64,000 nt of DNA from Pseudonocardia kunmingensis (lineage in GTDB: Bacteria > Actinomycetota > Actinomycetes > Mycobacteriales > Pseudonocardiaceae): assembly GCF_006716445.1 (NCBI RefSeq), contig NZ_VFPA01000009.1, positions 1 through 64,000 of the forward strand, given 5' to 3'. Shown here one piece after another: positions 26,372 through 35,776 of this stretch; the stretch's first letter is position 1; each line of letters opens with the position of its first letter. Position numbers and translations under genes: made by a program. The notes under the pieces are model-generated. The model worked only from the letters and a program-made list of their open reading frames with translations, did not search any database and was not told the origin of the DNA.

Positions 26372-26407
26372 ATGAGCACCACCGTGCAGATGAGTACCAC
26401 CGTGCAG
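26372..26407 (+). repeat. 18-bp tandem duplication at the precursor start
   Basis: The unit ATGAGCACCACCGTGCAG is followed by ATGAGTACCACCGTGCAG, with one mismatch. It doubles the first six codons (MSTTVQ MSTTVQ) and gives two in-frame ATG codons. Confidence 0.85.
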
Positions 26408-26542
26408 ATCCCGCCCCCCGACGAGTTCGACCTGGACATCCGCGTCGTCGAGTCCGGGGACGCTGCCGCCACCCTGATCAACCTGACCGACAACGGCTGC
26501 GGCAGCACCTGCGCCGGGCCGTGTGTCACCAACGTGGCCTGA
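26372..26542 (+). CDS. lanA: FxLD-family lanthipeptide precursor
   Basis: 56 residues, ribosomally made and then modified. The leader has the family signature F-D-L-D at residues 19-22, followed by IRVVESGDAAATLINL; the core ends TDNGCGSTCAGPCVTNVA. Three Cys (43, 47, 51) can form thioether rings with dehydrated Ser/Thr (candidates Thr39, Ser45, Thr46, Thr53). An AAGGAG precedes ATG 26372. The first six residues are an exact repeat, so translation may also start at 26390. LanB, LanC and a methyltransferase follow on the same strand. The FxLD match and the neighbours agree; ring pattern and bioactivity are unknown. Confidence 0.88.
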   Translation: MSTTVQMSTTVQIPPPDEFDLDIRVVESGDAAATLINLTDNGCGSTCAGPCVTNVA

Positions 26543-26639
26543 CGTTTCAACCACGGCCGGTGCCGGCCCGTCCCGGGTGATCCGCGGTGATCGCCCGGCG
26601 GGCCGGTGCCGGCCCAGACAACGTCGCCGAGAGGGACAC

Positions 26640-29600
26640 ATGGCAAAGAAGGCGCGACCGCTCTACCGCTGCGCTGATGCTGCGCTTGTGCGGGCCGCCC
26701 ACGCCGAGCTGACGTTGCCGATCTGTCCGGACCTGACCGGCGGCGCACCTGCAGATGTCGAACGGTGGCGTCGGTGGCTGCGGGCAGTCTGGGCCTTGGA
26801 CGTGGCCGCTGATCCCCTCGCACACGCCAGCCCCGCCCTGGCCCGCGGGGTGGCGACGGTGTGCGCGGCACAGGACCCCGATGTGGGACAGACCCGTCGC
26901 ATGGTGCTGTCGACACTGCGGTACCTGCTGCGCCTGCAGCATCGAGCGACGCCGTTCGGCCTGTTCGCCGGCGTGGCTCCGGCCCGCTTCGGCGGTGAGC
27001 TCGCGGTGCGCTGGGGTGCGGACCATCGTGCTCTCGTACGGGCCGACGCCTCCTGGCTGGCGAAGGTGATCACCCGGCTGGAGTCCAGCCCGCCCCTGTT
27101 GGCGCGCCTGCCGCTGATCACCAGCAACCTCGTCTTTCCCCGCGGCAACCGGCTGGTCGTGCCCTATCCGCCGCGCACCCACGGTGGGAACGGCGCCGGC
27201 GCGGTCGAGGTGTCCCTGCGGAACACCCCGGCGGTGCAGTTCGCGGTGGACGCAGCCCGATCACCGATCCGCTATACCGAGCTGGCCGAGAAGCTCGCCG
27301 CCGAGTTCCCGACGACGCCGCGGGCCACGGTCACCAGACTGGTGACGAGCCTGGTCAACCAGCGCGTGCTGATCAGCAGCCTTCATGCACCGTCCACGAT
27401 CGTGGATGCCTTCGGACACCTGCTGGCAGAGCTGGAGAACGCGCGCGCGGGCGTCATTCCTCAGGTGGCGGAGCTCGTGCATCAGCTGCAGCGCATCGGC
27501 GCGGACCTGACGCGGCACAACCGCGCCGTCACGGCCACCGCCGGCCGTGCCCTCCGGGTGAGCGTCGCGGAGGAGATGGGGGCGCTGAACGCCACGACAC
27601 GCCAGCCTTTGGCGGTAGACCTGCTGGTGGACTGCTCGCTCGTCCTGCCGCAGCAGGTGGCCCGGGAGACCGAAGCCGCAGCCACCGCGCTGGCCCGTCT
27701 GAGCCCGCAACCGTTCGGCACGGCAGCGTGGAGGAGCTTTCACCAGCGGTTCTTCGAGCGCTACGGGATCGGCTCGCTCGTGCCGCTGCGTGATGTCACC
27801 GATCCGGATGTCGGGCTCGGATTCCCCACCGGATACCTGGACGCGGAGCCCGAACCCCCCGCACCCGTATCCAGCCGGGACCGGCGGCTGCTTGCGCTGG
27901 CCCAGGCGGCAGCCCTGGACGGGCGCCAGGAGATCGTCCTGGACGAGCAGCTGGTCGAGCGCCTCGCGACCGGCGACCAAACCCGGACGCAGATGCCGCC
28001 GCACCTGGAACTGCGGTTCCGGGTTCATGCCTCCTCCTCGGCCACGCTCGAGGGCGGGGAGTTCCGCTTGGAGGTCCTGGGCGCGTCGCGCGGCATCGGC
28101 ACCACGACCGGCCGGTTCCTCGGCCTGCTGGAACCCCCCGACCGTGAACACGCAGCCACTGTGCTCGCCCAGCTGCCGGCGAGCGACCCCGACACCGTGG
28201 CGGCCCAACTGTCCTACGCGCCGCTGGCCCCGAAGGACGCGCACGTCACACGCGCGCCCGAGCTGCTGCCCGCGGTGATCAGCCTGGGCGAGCACCATGC
28301 GCCGTCCGCCAACCTGATCCCCCTAGATGACCTCGTGGTGGGCTGTGATCGGCGGCGCCTGTACCTGGCGTCATTGTCGCTGGGACGGCGGCTGGAGCCG
28401 ACGACGCTGCACGCCTTGGATCTGCGCGTCCACACTCTTCCGTTGGCCCGCTTCATCGCGGAGGTGGGCAGGTCCCAGACGGCCGTGGTGACCGCGTTCG
28501 ACTGGGGTGCCGCCGCTGGCCTGCCGTTTCTGCCACGGGTGCGCTTCGGGCGCACGGTGTTGTCGCCGGCCTGCTGGCGGCTCGAGGGCGGCGACCTGCC
28601 CCGCCGCGGCGCCCCATGGCGGGAGTGGGAAGAGGCCCTGACGGCGTGGTGCGCGCAACGCCGCATGCCGACAGCGGTCCTGCTCACTGAAGGGGACCAG
28701 CTGCTGAAACTCGACCTCGCCCAGAGCGCGCATCGTGTGCTGCTGCGCGCACGGGTGGACTCGGTCGGGCACGCCGTCCTGACCGAAGCCCCCGAGCGGG
28801 ACGCACACGGGTGGTTCGACGGGCACGCCCACGAGATCGTCGTCCCGATGATGGCCGCGAGCCCAGCACGGTGGCCGTCGGTGCCGCCGATCACCGCGAG
28901 CCGGGTGATCAGCCGCAACCACGGCGACCTACCCGCAGCCTCCCGATGGCTGCTCGCCAAGCTGTACGGGCACCACGAGCGCCAGCCGGAGATCCTCGCC
29001 GACCACCTGCCCGAGTTGCTGGGCGAGTGGGACAGCCCGCCCACGTGGTGGTACATGCGCTACCGCGACCCCGAATCCCATCTGCGTCTGCGGATCGCGC
29101 TGCCCGACGCCGCGGGGTTCGGCCCGGCCGCCCAACGGGTGGGCGCCTGGGCGGCCCGGCTGCGGGGCCGAGGGCTGCTGCGGGACGTGCAGTTCGCCAC
29201 CTCCTACCCGGAGGCCGGCCGCTGGGGCACGGGCGCGGTGATGGTCGCGGCCGAGGAGGTGTTCGCCGCCGACTCGCGCGCCCTGGCCGTCCAGTTCGCG
29301 CAGCCGTCCCGGCCGCGCCCGCAGGCCCTGGCCGCCGCGAACTTCGTCGCGATCGCCACCGCGTTCACCGGCAGCACCGAGACCGGAATGGCATGGCTCA
29401 TCACGCACGCGAAGACCGCGTCGTCTGCTGCGGCCTCGTCCACCGCGTTGGACCGGCTTGTGCGGGCCGAAGCGGTGCGGCTGGCCGACCCCACCGACGA
29501 CTGGGCGGCGTTGCGCGCGGAACCCGGTGGCCAGGCGATCAGCGAGTCGTGGAAGCAACGCAGCCACGCCGTGTCCCGCTACCGCGCCCGCCTCACGGAG

Positions 29601-29759
29601 GCCGAGGGCCTGGACCTGGATGTGGTGCTCGACTCCCTGCTGCACGCCCACCACATCCGGGCCGCGGGAATCGACAAGGACGACGAGCGCGTCTGCGTGC
29701 GCCTGGCCCGTGCCGCGGCCTTGGCCTGGCGGGCCCGGACCGTTGGGAGCAAGCGATGA
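26640..29759 (+). CDS. lanB: Class I lanthipeptide dehydratase LanB (full length)
   Basis: 1039 residues from ATG 26640. It uses glutamyl-tRNA to glutamylate precursor Ser/Thr and then eliminates glutamate to give dehydroamino acids. The N-terminal glutamylation domain shows RRMVLSTLRYLLRLQHRATP followed by FGLFAGVAP, the hallmark of LanB; the C-terminal SpaB_C elimination domain starts near residue 770 (WWYMRYRDPESHLRLRIAL) and runs to the end. Unlike split systems, both halves are in one protein, although a second SpaB_C-like domain is encoded downstream. The stop overlaps lanC as ATGA. Confidence 0.92.
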   Translation: MAKKARPLYRCADAALVRAAHAELTLPICPDLTGGAPADVERWRRWLRAVWALDVAADPLAHASPALARGVATVCAAQDPDVGQTRRMVLSTLRYLLRLQHRATPFGLFAGVAPARFGGELAVRWGADHRALVRADASWLAKVITRLESSPPLLARLPLITSNLVFPRGNRLVVPYPPRTHGGNGAGAVEVSLRNTPAVQFAVDAARSPIRYTELAEKLAAEFPTTPRATVTRLVTSLVNQRVLISSLHAPSTIVDAFGHLLAELENARAGVIPQVAELVHQLQRIGADLTRHNRAVTATAGRALRVSVAEEMGALNATTRQPLAVDLLVDCSLVLPQQVARETEAAATALARLSPQPFGTAAWRSFHQRFFERYGIGSLVPLRDVTDPDVGLGFPTGYLDAEPEPPAPVSSRDRRLLALAQAAALDGRQEIVLDEQLVERLATGDQTRTQMPPHLELRFRVHASSSATLEGGEFRLEVLGASRGIGTTTGRFLGLLEPPDREHAATVLAQLPASDPDTVAAQLSYAPLAPKDAHVTRAPELLPAVISLGEHHAPSANLIPLDDLVVGCDRRRLYLASLSLGRRLEPTTLHALDLRVHTLPLARFIAEVGRSQTAVVTAFDWGAAAGLPFLPRVRFGRTVLSPACWRLEGGDLPRRGAPWREWEEALTAWCAQRRMPTAVLLTEGDQLLKLDLAQSAHRVLLRARVDSVGHAVLTEAPERDAHGWFDGHAHEIVVPMMAASPARWPSVPPITASRVISRNHGDLPAASRWLLAKLYGHHERQPEILADHLPELLGEWDSPPTWWYMRYRDPESHLRLRIALPDAAGFGPAAQRVGAWAARLRGRGLLRDVQFATSYPEAGRWGTGAVMVAAEEVFAADSRALAVQFAQPSRPRPQALAAANFVAIATAFTGSTETGMAWLITHAKTASSAAASSTALDRLVRAEAVRLADPTDDWAALRAEPGGQAISESWKQRSHAVSRYRARLTEAEGLDLDVVLDSLLHAHHIRAAGIDKDDERVCVRLARAAALAWRARTVGSKR

Positions 29760-31022
29760 CGACCGCTCAGGTGGGCGCCGCGTCGGCGCTGGTCGAGGTG
29801 ATCGCCCACCGGTTGGCTTCCCCTGACCAGGTTCTCGGCCGGGAGCTCACTCATGGTTGGTGGCCTCAGTCTCTGGCCTATGGCGCCGCCGGTGTCGCAC
29901 TGCTGCACGTCGAGCGTGCCCGCGCGGGGCTGGCGCCCTGGCAGCCGGCTCACGACTGGATCGCCTGCGCGGCACACGGACCGGTGATCGCCGGTGAGGA
30001 CAGCCACCTCTACTACGGCGCGCCCTCGATCGCCTTCGCGATGCACGCCGCGGCCGACCGAACCGGCCGGTACCGCCGCGCCCTGGCCACCCTTGATCGA
30101 CACATCGCCGCCACGACGCGCCGGCGACTGGACCGCGCACACATCCGCGCGGATCGTGGCGAGCGGCCCGCGCTAGCCGAGTTCGACACCATCCGCGGTC
30201 TGACCGGCGTCGGTGCCTACCTGCTACGCCGCGAGCCGCACGGGGACCTGATGCGCGCCATCCTGGCCTACCTGGTCCGGCTGACCGAGCCGGTCACCAG
30301 CGAGGACGGCGAGGAGTCGCTCGGCTGGTGGAGCGATCTCGCCCCCTCGGGACGGCTGGCCGAGACCTTCCCCGGTGGCCATGCCAACATCGGAATGGCC
30401 CATGGCATCGGCGGGCCGCTGGCACTGCTGTCGCTGGCGATGCGCGACGGCGTGACCGTGCACGGCCAGGCCGAGGCGATCGGGCGAATCTGCGCCTGGC
30501 TCGACCAGTGGCGTCAGCACGGCGAGGCAGGTTGGTGGTGGCCGTACTGGGTCACGCCCCAGCAGGTTCGCGCCGGACAACCCGCCGCTTCGATGCCGTC
30601 ACGCCCGTCGTGGTGCTACGGCACAGCCGGGCTTGCCCGAGCACAGCAGCTCGCCGCGCTGGCCACCGGCAACACCGCCCGACGACAGATGGCCGAACAC
30701 GCCCTGCTCAGTGCGCTGACCGATCCGAGCCAGCTCGAGTCCACCACCGATATGTCGTTCTGCCACGGCTACGCCGGCCTGCTGCACATCGCCGGACGGG
30801 CCGCGGCCGACGCGATGACCCCGGACCTGGCTGGCTGCCTGCCGGAGCTGCTCGGCGCGCTCATCCCGGACAGACGGAACCGACGCGGACCTCCTGGTCA
30901 CCTCGCTGCTGGACGACGTCGGGCTACTCGAAGGCGCCACCGGCGTTGCCCTGACCCTGCTCACCGTCGCGGCCGGCACGGCCCCAGATTCCGGCTGGGA
31001 CGCATGTTTCCTGGTCGGCTGA
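29756..31022 (+). CDS. lanC: Lanthionine synthetase LanC (frameshifted near the C-terminus)
   Basis: A zinc-dependent cyclase that adds Cys thiols to dehydroamino acids. The fold is shown by TIRGLTGVGAYLL, AHGIGGPLALLSLA, and the zinc motifs WCYGTAGLA and FCHGYAG. The coding signal is in one frame from 29756 to about 30880 (ending ELLGALIP), then moves by one base to DADLLVTSLLDDVGLL, EGATGVALTLLTVAAG and WDACFLVG, stopping at 31022. The second part matches the usual LanC C-terminus. In the uncorrected frame translation would run on into the next gene. A real one-base insertion would leave a cyclase lacking its last ~45 residues; an assembly error would restore it. Confidence 0.8.
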
Positions 31023-31048
31023 CCGCGACACCTCGAAAGGGACACACG

Positions 31049-33133
31049 ATGGATCCCGGCGAGTGGCCGCAGGCCGTCATCGAGTTCGCCGACGAGGCGA
31101 GCGCCGAGCAGGTCGCTGTGGGGCATCTGGGTCCAGCGCTGGTAGCGGCACAGGCCGATGGGCTGCTTTCCAGATGGTGGTTCATCCGGAAAGCACCGTG
31201 TTGGCGACTGCGTTACCTCCCGGCAGACAGCGGCGGGTTCACGACCGTGCTGGATCGTCTGGCCGCCGAAGGCTGGATCGCCGGGTGGACGGCGGGAATC
31301 TACGAGCCGGAGACCCACGCGTTCGGTGGCGCCGCCGGCATGGACATCGCCCACGAGCTGTTTCACCGCGACAGCCGCCACCTGCTCAACCACCTCGCCC
31401 GGCAGCAGGCAGCGGCGCCTGACATGCCCGGCCTTGGACGGCGCGAACTGGCGATCCTGTTGTCCAGCATCCTGTTCCGCAACGCCGGACAGGACTGGTA
31501 CGAGCAGGGCGACGTGTGGGCGAGGGTCACCCAACACCGGTCGGTCGGAAACACCGAGCTGTCCACGCAGCGCCGCGGCCGGTTGCGGGCCGCCGTTCAC
31601 CGACTCATGACCGTCGATGCCGGCCCGACCAGCCCGTTGGTCGATGGTGGACCGTTGGCGGCCATCGCCGACTGGGCCGAGGCGTTCGAGCAGGCCGGAC
31701 AGCAGCTCGCGGAGCTGGCCCGGCGCGGAGGGCTGCAGCGCGGCCTGCGGGCTGTGCTCGCCCATCACGTGATCTTCCACTGGAACCGGCTGGGGCTGCC
31801 CGCCGCGGAACAGCACATCCTGACCGAACTAGCGAAAGAAGCAGTCATGGGAACGAGTGAGCCCGCCGCCATCAGCATCGCCGAGACGAACACCCAGGTG
31901 AACGACGAGTCCGACGCCCTCGCTGAACGCCTGCGCAACGAGCTCGCCGACCACCTGCGCCAGCAGGGCACGCTCCGCACCGAGCAGGTCGATGCTGCCG
32001 TGCGGGCCGTGCCGCGCCACCGGTTCGTGCCCGCGGTGGCGTTGGAAGAGGCGTACGCGGACAAGCCGCTCTACACCACGCATGACGGCACCGGCACGTC
32101 GATCAGCGCCGCGTCACAGCCGACGATCGTCGCGATGATGCTCGAACAACTTCAGGTCCAGCCCGGCCAACGGGTGCTGGAACTGGGTGCGGGCACCGGC
32201 TACAACGCGGGCCTGCTCGCACACCAGGTTGGCAGCGACGGCCAGGTCATCACCATCGACGTGGATGAGGACATCGTGGACGGTGCACGGTCCGGTCTGG
32301 TGGCGGCAGGACTCGCCAACGTGAAGGTCATCCTCGGTGACGGGGCGCTCGGCTACCCCGAGGGCGCACCCTATGACCGGATCGAGGCCACCGTCGGCGC
32401 CTACGGTGTGCCGACGCCGTGGCTGGAGCAGCTCGCCCCGGACGGGCGTCTGGTCGTGCCGCTGCGCCTGCGCGGGAGCGTGTCGCGATCGATCGTGTTC
32501 GAGCGCGACCATGACGGGCGCTGGCACAGCCTGTCCAGCGAGATGTGCACGTTCATGCCGCTTCGCGGGATAGCCGACGACGCGCGCCGCACCGTCGCGC
32601 TGACCTCCGACGCGGCCGTCACCCTGCAGACCCATCAGGATCAGTTGGTGGACGCAGAGGCCCTTGCCGACGTGCTCGACCAGCCCCGCACCGAAGCGTG
32701 GACAGGGGTGAAGTTCCGCGGGCCGGAATCGATGGAGTGGATGGATCTGTGGTTGGCCTGCACCCTGGACAACGCCGTGAGTCGTATGCCCGTCGAGAGA
32801 TCGGCGGTGGAACGCGGCGCGGTTAGACCCCAGTTTGGCTGGGGGTCGATGGCGACCATTGAGAAGGGCAACCTCGCTTACCTCACCGTCCGTCGGAACG
32901 GGCTCGCACCGGACGGTGGCAACCTGTACGAGACCGGGGTCATCGGCCACGGCCCCAGCCGTGACGCGTTGGTCAACCGGGTCGTGGACGCGATCTCTGC
33001 CTGGGACCGGCACTACCGCTCACGCACCGTCGGCTTTCAGATCCAGGCCACCAACACCCCGCCGATCCAGCCGAAGCCCGGCCGGTTCGCCATCGACACC
33101 CCGCTCAACCGAATCGTCATCGAGTGGCATTGA
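31049..33133 (+). CDS. Thiopeptide-type (SpaB_C-like) domain fused to an FxLD-system methyltransferase
   Basis: 694 residues in one frame. Residues ~1-265 are a thiopeptide-type bacteriocin biosynthesis domain (WWFIRKAPCWRLRYLPAD, then GGAAGMDIAHELFHRDSR and AHHVIFHWNRLGL). From about residue 267 the protein is a protein-L-isoaspartate O-methyltransferase-like enzyme: VPRHRFVPAVALEEAY, GTSISAASQPTIVAMML, SAM site VLELGAGTGYNAGLLA, then VGAYGVPTPWLEQLAPDG. In lanthipeptides related enzymes methylate a core Asp to drive isoaspartate or succinimide formation; the precursor has Asp41 beside the ring region. An in-frame ATG at 31848 could also give a free methyltransferase. Elsewhere the two parts may be separate genes. 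Confidence 0.85.
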   Translation: MDPGEWPQAVIEFADEASAEQVAVGHLGPALVAAQADGLLSRWWFIRKAPCWRLRYLPADSGGFTTVLDRLAAEGWIAGWTAGIYEPETHAFGGAAGMDIAHELFHRDSRHLLNHLARQQAAAPDMPGLGRRELAILLSSILFRNAGQDWYEQGDVWARVTQHRSVGNTELSTQRRGRLRAAVHRLMTVDAGPTSPLVDGGPLAAIADWAEAFEQAGQQLAELARRGGLQRGLRAVLAHHVIFHWNRLGLPAAEQHILTELAKEAVMGTSEPAAISIAETNTQVNDESDALAERLRNELADHLRQQGTLRTEQVDAAVRAVPRHRFVPAVALEEAYADKPLYTTHDGTGTSISAASQPTIVAMMLEQLQVQPGQRVLELGAGTGYNAGLLAHQVGSDGQVITIDVDEDIVDGARSGLVAAGLANVKVILGDGALGYPEGAPYDRIEATVGAYGVPTPWLEQLAPDGRLVVPLRLRGSVSRSIVFERDHDGRWHSLSSEMCTFMPLRGIADDARRTVALTSDAAVTLQTHQDQLVDAEALADVLDQPRTEAWTGVKFRGPESMEWMDLWLACTLDNAVSRMPVERSAVERGAVRPQFGWGSMATIEKGNLAYLTVRRNGLAPDGGNLYETGVIGHGPSRDALVNRVVDAISAWDRHYRSRTVGFQIQATNTPPIQPKPGRFAIDTPLNRIVIEWH

Positions 33134-33134
33134 G

Positions 33135-34253
33135 ATGCATGTCGAGCCGATCACTCGACGATTCCCGCTGGTCGCCCGCCCGCGACCAGCGTGCCCGCCG
33201 CTCACCGAACGGGTGCGGGAGGTAAGCGAGCTCGCCAGGACGGCCGCCGAGAAGACCGACGCCGCAGCGCTGTCGACGGCTGCCGCGGCGCACAACAGAG
33301 CCGCGCTGATCGCCAGCGACTGCGGCCTGGCCGATCTCGCCCGGTCCTGGTGCCGACAGCAACTCGACGTGTACCTGCGCGCCCTCCCCTTGGGCGTGCA
33401 GGTCGCCAAACACGCCTTGGAACCCGTCATCAACCTCGCTCGGCTATCGATCCGCGAGGGCGACGGCCATGGTGCCTATCAGCTGCTCGACACGCTGCAC
33501 CAGGCCGTCACGACTCGGACGACCAGCGCGATCGACGGCCGGCGCGTGCCCTTCGGCGAGTTCTGCGTCTCGGACGCGGACCATCGCACGCTCTGCCAAT
33601 GGCTGTGGGCCGTCTTCCTGGCCGAGGGCACCCGGGCACTGGCCGGTGGGGGTCACTGGACGCAGGCACTGGGACATGTGGGCAAGCACGGCGGTATCGG
33701 CCAGCGGCTACTGGATGGGCGGCAGGTGGCGATCCTGGCGCGCTGGAGCACGGGAGACTGCGATTCCGCGTTGGCAGCTCTCGACAACAGCACAGCATCG
33801 GAGCCCTGGGAACACGCCGTCGCCGCCTGCCTGGCGGTGCTGTGCCGCAGATCCGGCTCGTACCCCGCCGAATCCAGCGTGAGCACCATGGTGGACCGGT
33901 ACCTGGCGCTCGAACCCGAACCGCCGCTGCTGGTGTTCCGTGTCCGCCTGGGCATGACCACGTTTGACCTCGCGGGCGGTACTGACTACTCCGCGGCCGC
34001 GCAGATCGCTACCCAGCTCGTGAGGGAGGTGGTGGCATCCGGGGACGGATACGCGGCGCGCGAGGTGCTCACGCATCAGGAACTCCGGGCATGGCTGGGC
34101 GAAGCATCAGAGCAAGCGCTTGCCGAGTCCGCACGATCGTCGGGACTCGGACGCGGTGCGTTGCCCGATCGCCTGCTGGCCACACTGCTCACCGCGGTGA
34201 AGACGAGCGAGGCGGTGACCGCGCGCAATCTCGCGGTGACAGCGCATGTCTGA
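33135..34253 (+). CDS. Helical-repeat protein of the FxLD cluster, unknown function
   Basis: 372 residues, starting one base after the methyltransferase stop. It is built of Ala/Leu-rich helices in a TPR-like arrangement (ALSTAAAAHNRAALIASDCG, ADLARSWCRQQLDVYLRAL, then PVINLARLSIREGDGHGAYQ and LRAWLGEASEQALAESA). There is no enzyme motif, signal peptide or membrane helix. Its tight coupling points to a role in the pathway, such as scaffolding or regulation. Similar helical proteins are common beside FxLD genes, but I cannot name this one. Confidence 0.65.
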   Translation: MHVEPITRRFPLVARPRPACPPLTERVREVSELARTAAEKTDAAALSTAAAAHNRAALIASDCGLADLARSWCRQQLDVYLRALPLGVQVAKHALEPVINLARLSIREGDGHGAYQLLDTLHQAVTTRTTSAIDGRRVPFGEFCVSDADHRTLCQWLWAVFLAEGTRALAGGGHWTQALGHVGKHGGIGQRLLDGRQVAILARWSTGDCDSALAALDNSTASEPWEHAVAACLAVLCRRSGSYPAESSVSTMVDRYLALEPEPPLLVFRVRLGMTTFDLAGGTDYSAAAQIATQLVREVVASGDGYAAREVLTHQELRAWLGEASEQALAESARSSGLGRGALPDRLLATLLTAVKTSEAVTARNLAVTAHV

Positions 34254-34257
34254 GGGG

Positions 34258-34566
34258 TGATCGCGGGACGCCAGCTGGTTCGCGCGCTCGGTCCACGCAG
34301 GACGCCTCACCCGCGGCCTACGCGCCGTGCTCATCCAGCACATCTTGTTCGCGTGGAACCTGGCCGGCATCCCCGCCCACCGGCAGGCGCTGCTCGCCGG
34401 GGCCGCCGCGTTCGCCGCCCGCACGGGCGAGCTGCTGCAGCTGTGGCACGCGCAATGGCCCAGCCAGCCCGCCATCACCGCCGATCCGGCCGGCACTCCC
34501 GTCGGGAAGCTGCCGGCCGGGACCCGCATCCACAAGCCGAACACCACACTGACTATCGCATGGTGA
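34258..34566 (+). pseudogene. C-terminal fragment of a second thiopeptide-type domain
   Basis: The frame reads GRLTRGLRAVLIQHILFAWN, then LAGIPAHRQALLAGAAAFAA and LWHAQWPSQP. This parallels the end of the first domain (GLQRGLRAVLAHHVIFHWN) but is a distinct paralogue, not a copy. No N-terminal part remains. It suggests that the cluster once held another SpaB_C-like gene or that two clusters were fused. Confidence 0.6.
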
Positions 34567-34867
34567 CGGCGGCGCCCGATGATCGCTCAAACCGAACTGA
34601 GGACGCAGACGGCGCAGCCGTCGAGGAGATCCTCACCAGCTGCTGACCGACAAGCGGACCACCCCGGGCAGCGACCGTTGTCGCTGGTCAGGACCCGCGT
34701 CTGACGCGACACGCCAGCAAGAAGGCGTCAAGGTTGCAGACAGTTGTTCCCCGGTCGCTGTACCTTCTAGGCGTACACGCCGGGCAAGTAAGGTGAAGCC
34801 AGCCCGACGTGCACAACGGGCAGGACCGGCCCCGGGTCGCCACCCGGAACCGGCCCCACTCGATCAC
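34567..34867. other. No gene seen
   Basis: This 301-base gap contains a very short frame (MVTAAPDDRSNRTEDADG, ending at 34646) that overlaps the fragment's end and may be incidental. A direct promoter is not clear. Confidence 0.4.
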
Positions 34868-35038
34868 CTATAACAAGACCGCGCGGATCAGCTCCAGCAA
34901 GCCGACCGCGCAGCCCAGGCCCGCTCCGATCACGGCGAGGTACAACCTCGCCAGATCAAGGCGGGCCTTGTGCTTTCTCCACGTGCGCTCCGACTCGTCG
35001 CCGTCCCGCTCGTGCTCGGAACTGTTGTTCCGGCGCAC
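34868..35038 (-). CDS. Small single-pass membrane protein
   Basis: 56 residues from GTG 35038, with GGAGG five bases upstream. A charged N-terminus (RRNNSSEHERDGDESERTW) precedes one helix (LYLAVIGAGLGCAVGLLELI). It faces the lanthipeptide genes. Size and shape would fit an immunity-type protein, but there is no direct support. Confidence 0.45.
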   Translation of the reverse strand: MRRNNSSEHERDGDESERTWRKHKARLDLARLYLAVIGAGLGCAVGLLELIRAVLL

Positions 35039-35321
35039 CGTCACCTCCGTTAGGAGACGCTCCCAACCGGGGAGCGTCGGCCGGCGCCGTTCCTGACGCC
35101 GAGCTCGAGCGCAGGACCAACGCGACCATCCGACGGGCGCTGAACGAGTATCGAGCACACGACGGTGAGTTCCAGTCACCGACACACCGGAGCATGTTGT
35201 GTGTCGGTGCCGGAGCTGCCCGCCGTGCACGACGTGCTCGAGCACTGGCGGATATCTGCCGACCTGACCGGAGAACACCATCGCGTCCATCAGGCGGCCT
35301 GCGACGCGACCTGCGGGCCCG

Positions 35322-35776
35322 TGCTCCTGACCGAACTGGCGAAAGAGACAGTCATGGGGACGAGTGAGCCCGCCGCGACCGGCATCGCCGAGACGAACAC
35401 CCAGGTGAACGACGAGTCCGACACCCTCGCTGAACGCCTGCGCGACGAGCTCGCCGACCATCTGCGCGAGCAGGGCACGATCCGCACCGAGCAGGTCGAT
35501 GCGGCGGTGCGGCCGTGCCGCGCCACCGGTTCGTGCCCGCGGTGGCGTTGAAAGAGGCATACGCGGACAGGCCGCTCTACACCAGGCATGACGGCACCGG
35601 CACGTCGATCAGTGCCGCGTCACAGCCGACGATCGTCGCGATGATGCTCGAACGAGTCCAGGTCCAGCCCGGCCAGCGGGTGCTGGAGTTGGGTGCGGGC
35701 ACCGGCTACAACGCGGGCCCGCTCGCCCACCAGGCTGGCAGCGACGGCTCACCGGGCCCGCGTTGGGCCGTGAGCG
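35322..35776 (+). pseudogene. Truncated duplicate of the FxLD methyltransferase
   Basis: This stretch copies about 430 bp of the fusion gene, from LTELAKE through MGTSEPAA, the isoaspartyl-methyltransferase start and the SAM site VLELGAGTGYNAG. Near 35505 one base is missing relative to the parent (GTGCGGCC against GTGCGGGCC), which shifts the frame. It ends shortly after GSDG, just before a Tn3-type inverted repeat at 35777. The high identity to 31818-32240 shows a fairly recent duplication followed by truncation. Confidence 0.85.

Noticed and set aside
28811-33133. One giant plus-strand frame spanning the LanB end, LanC and the methyltransferase
   Set aside because: Its first 300 residues are a shadow of LanB and its middle shows an Arg-rich stretch where LanC's signal is in another frame. 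The real genes start at 29756 and 31049.
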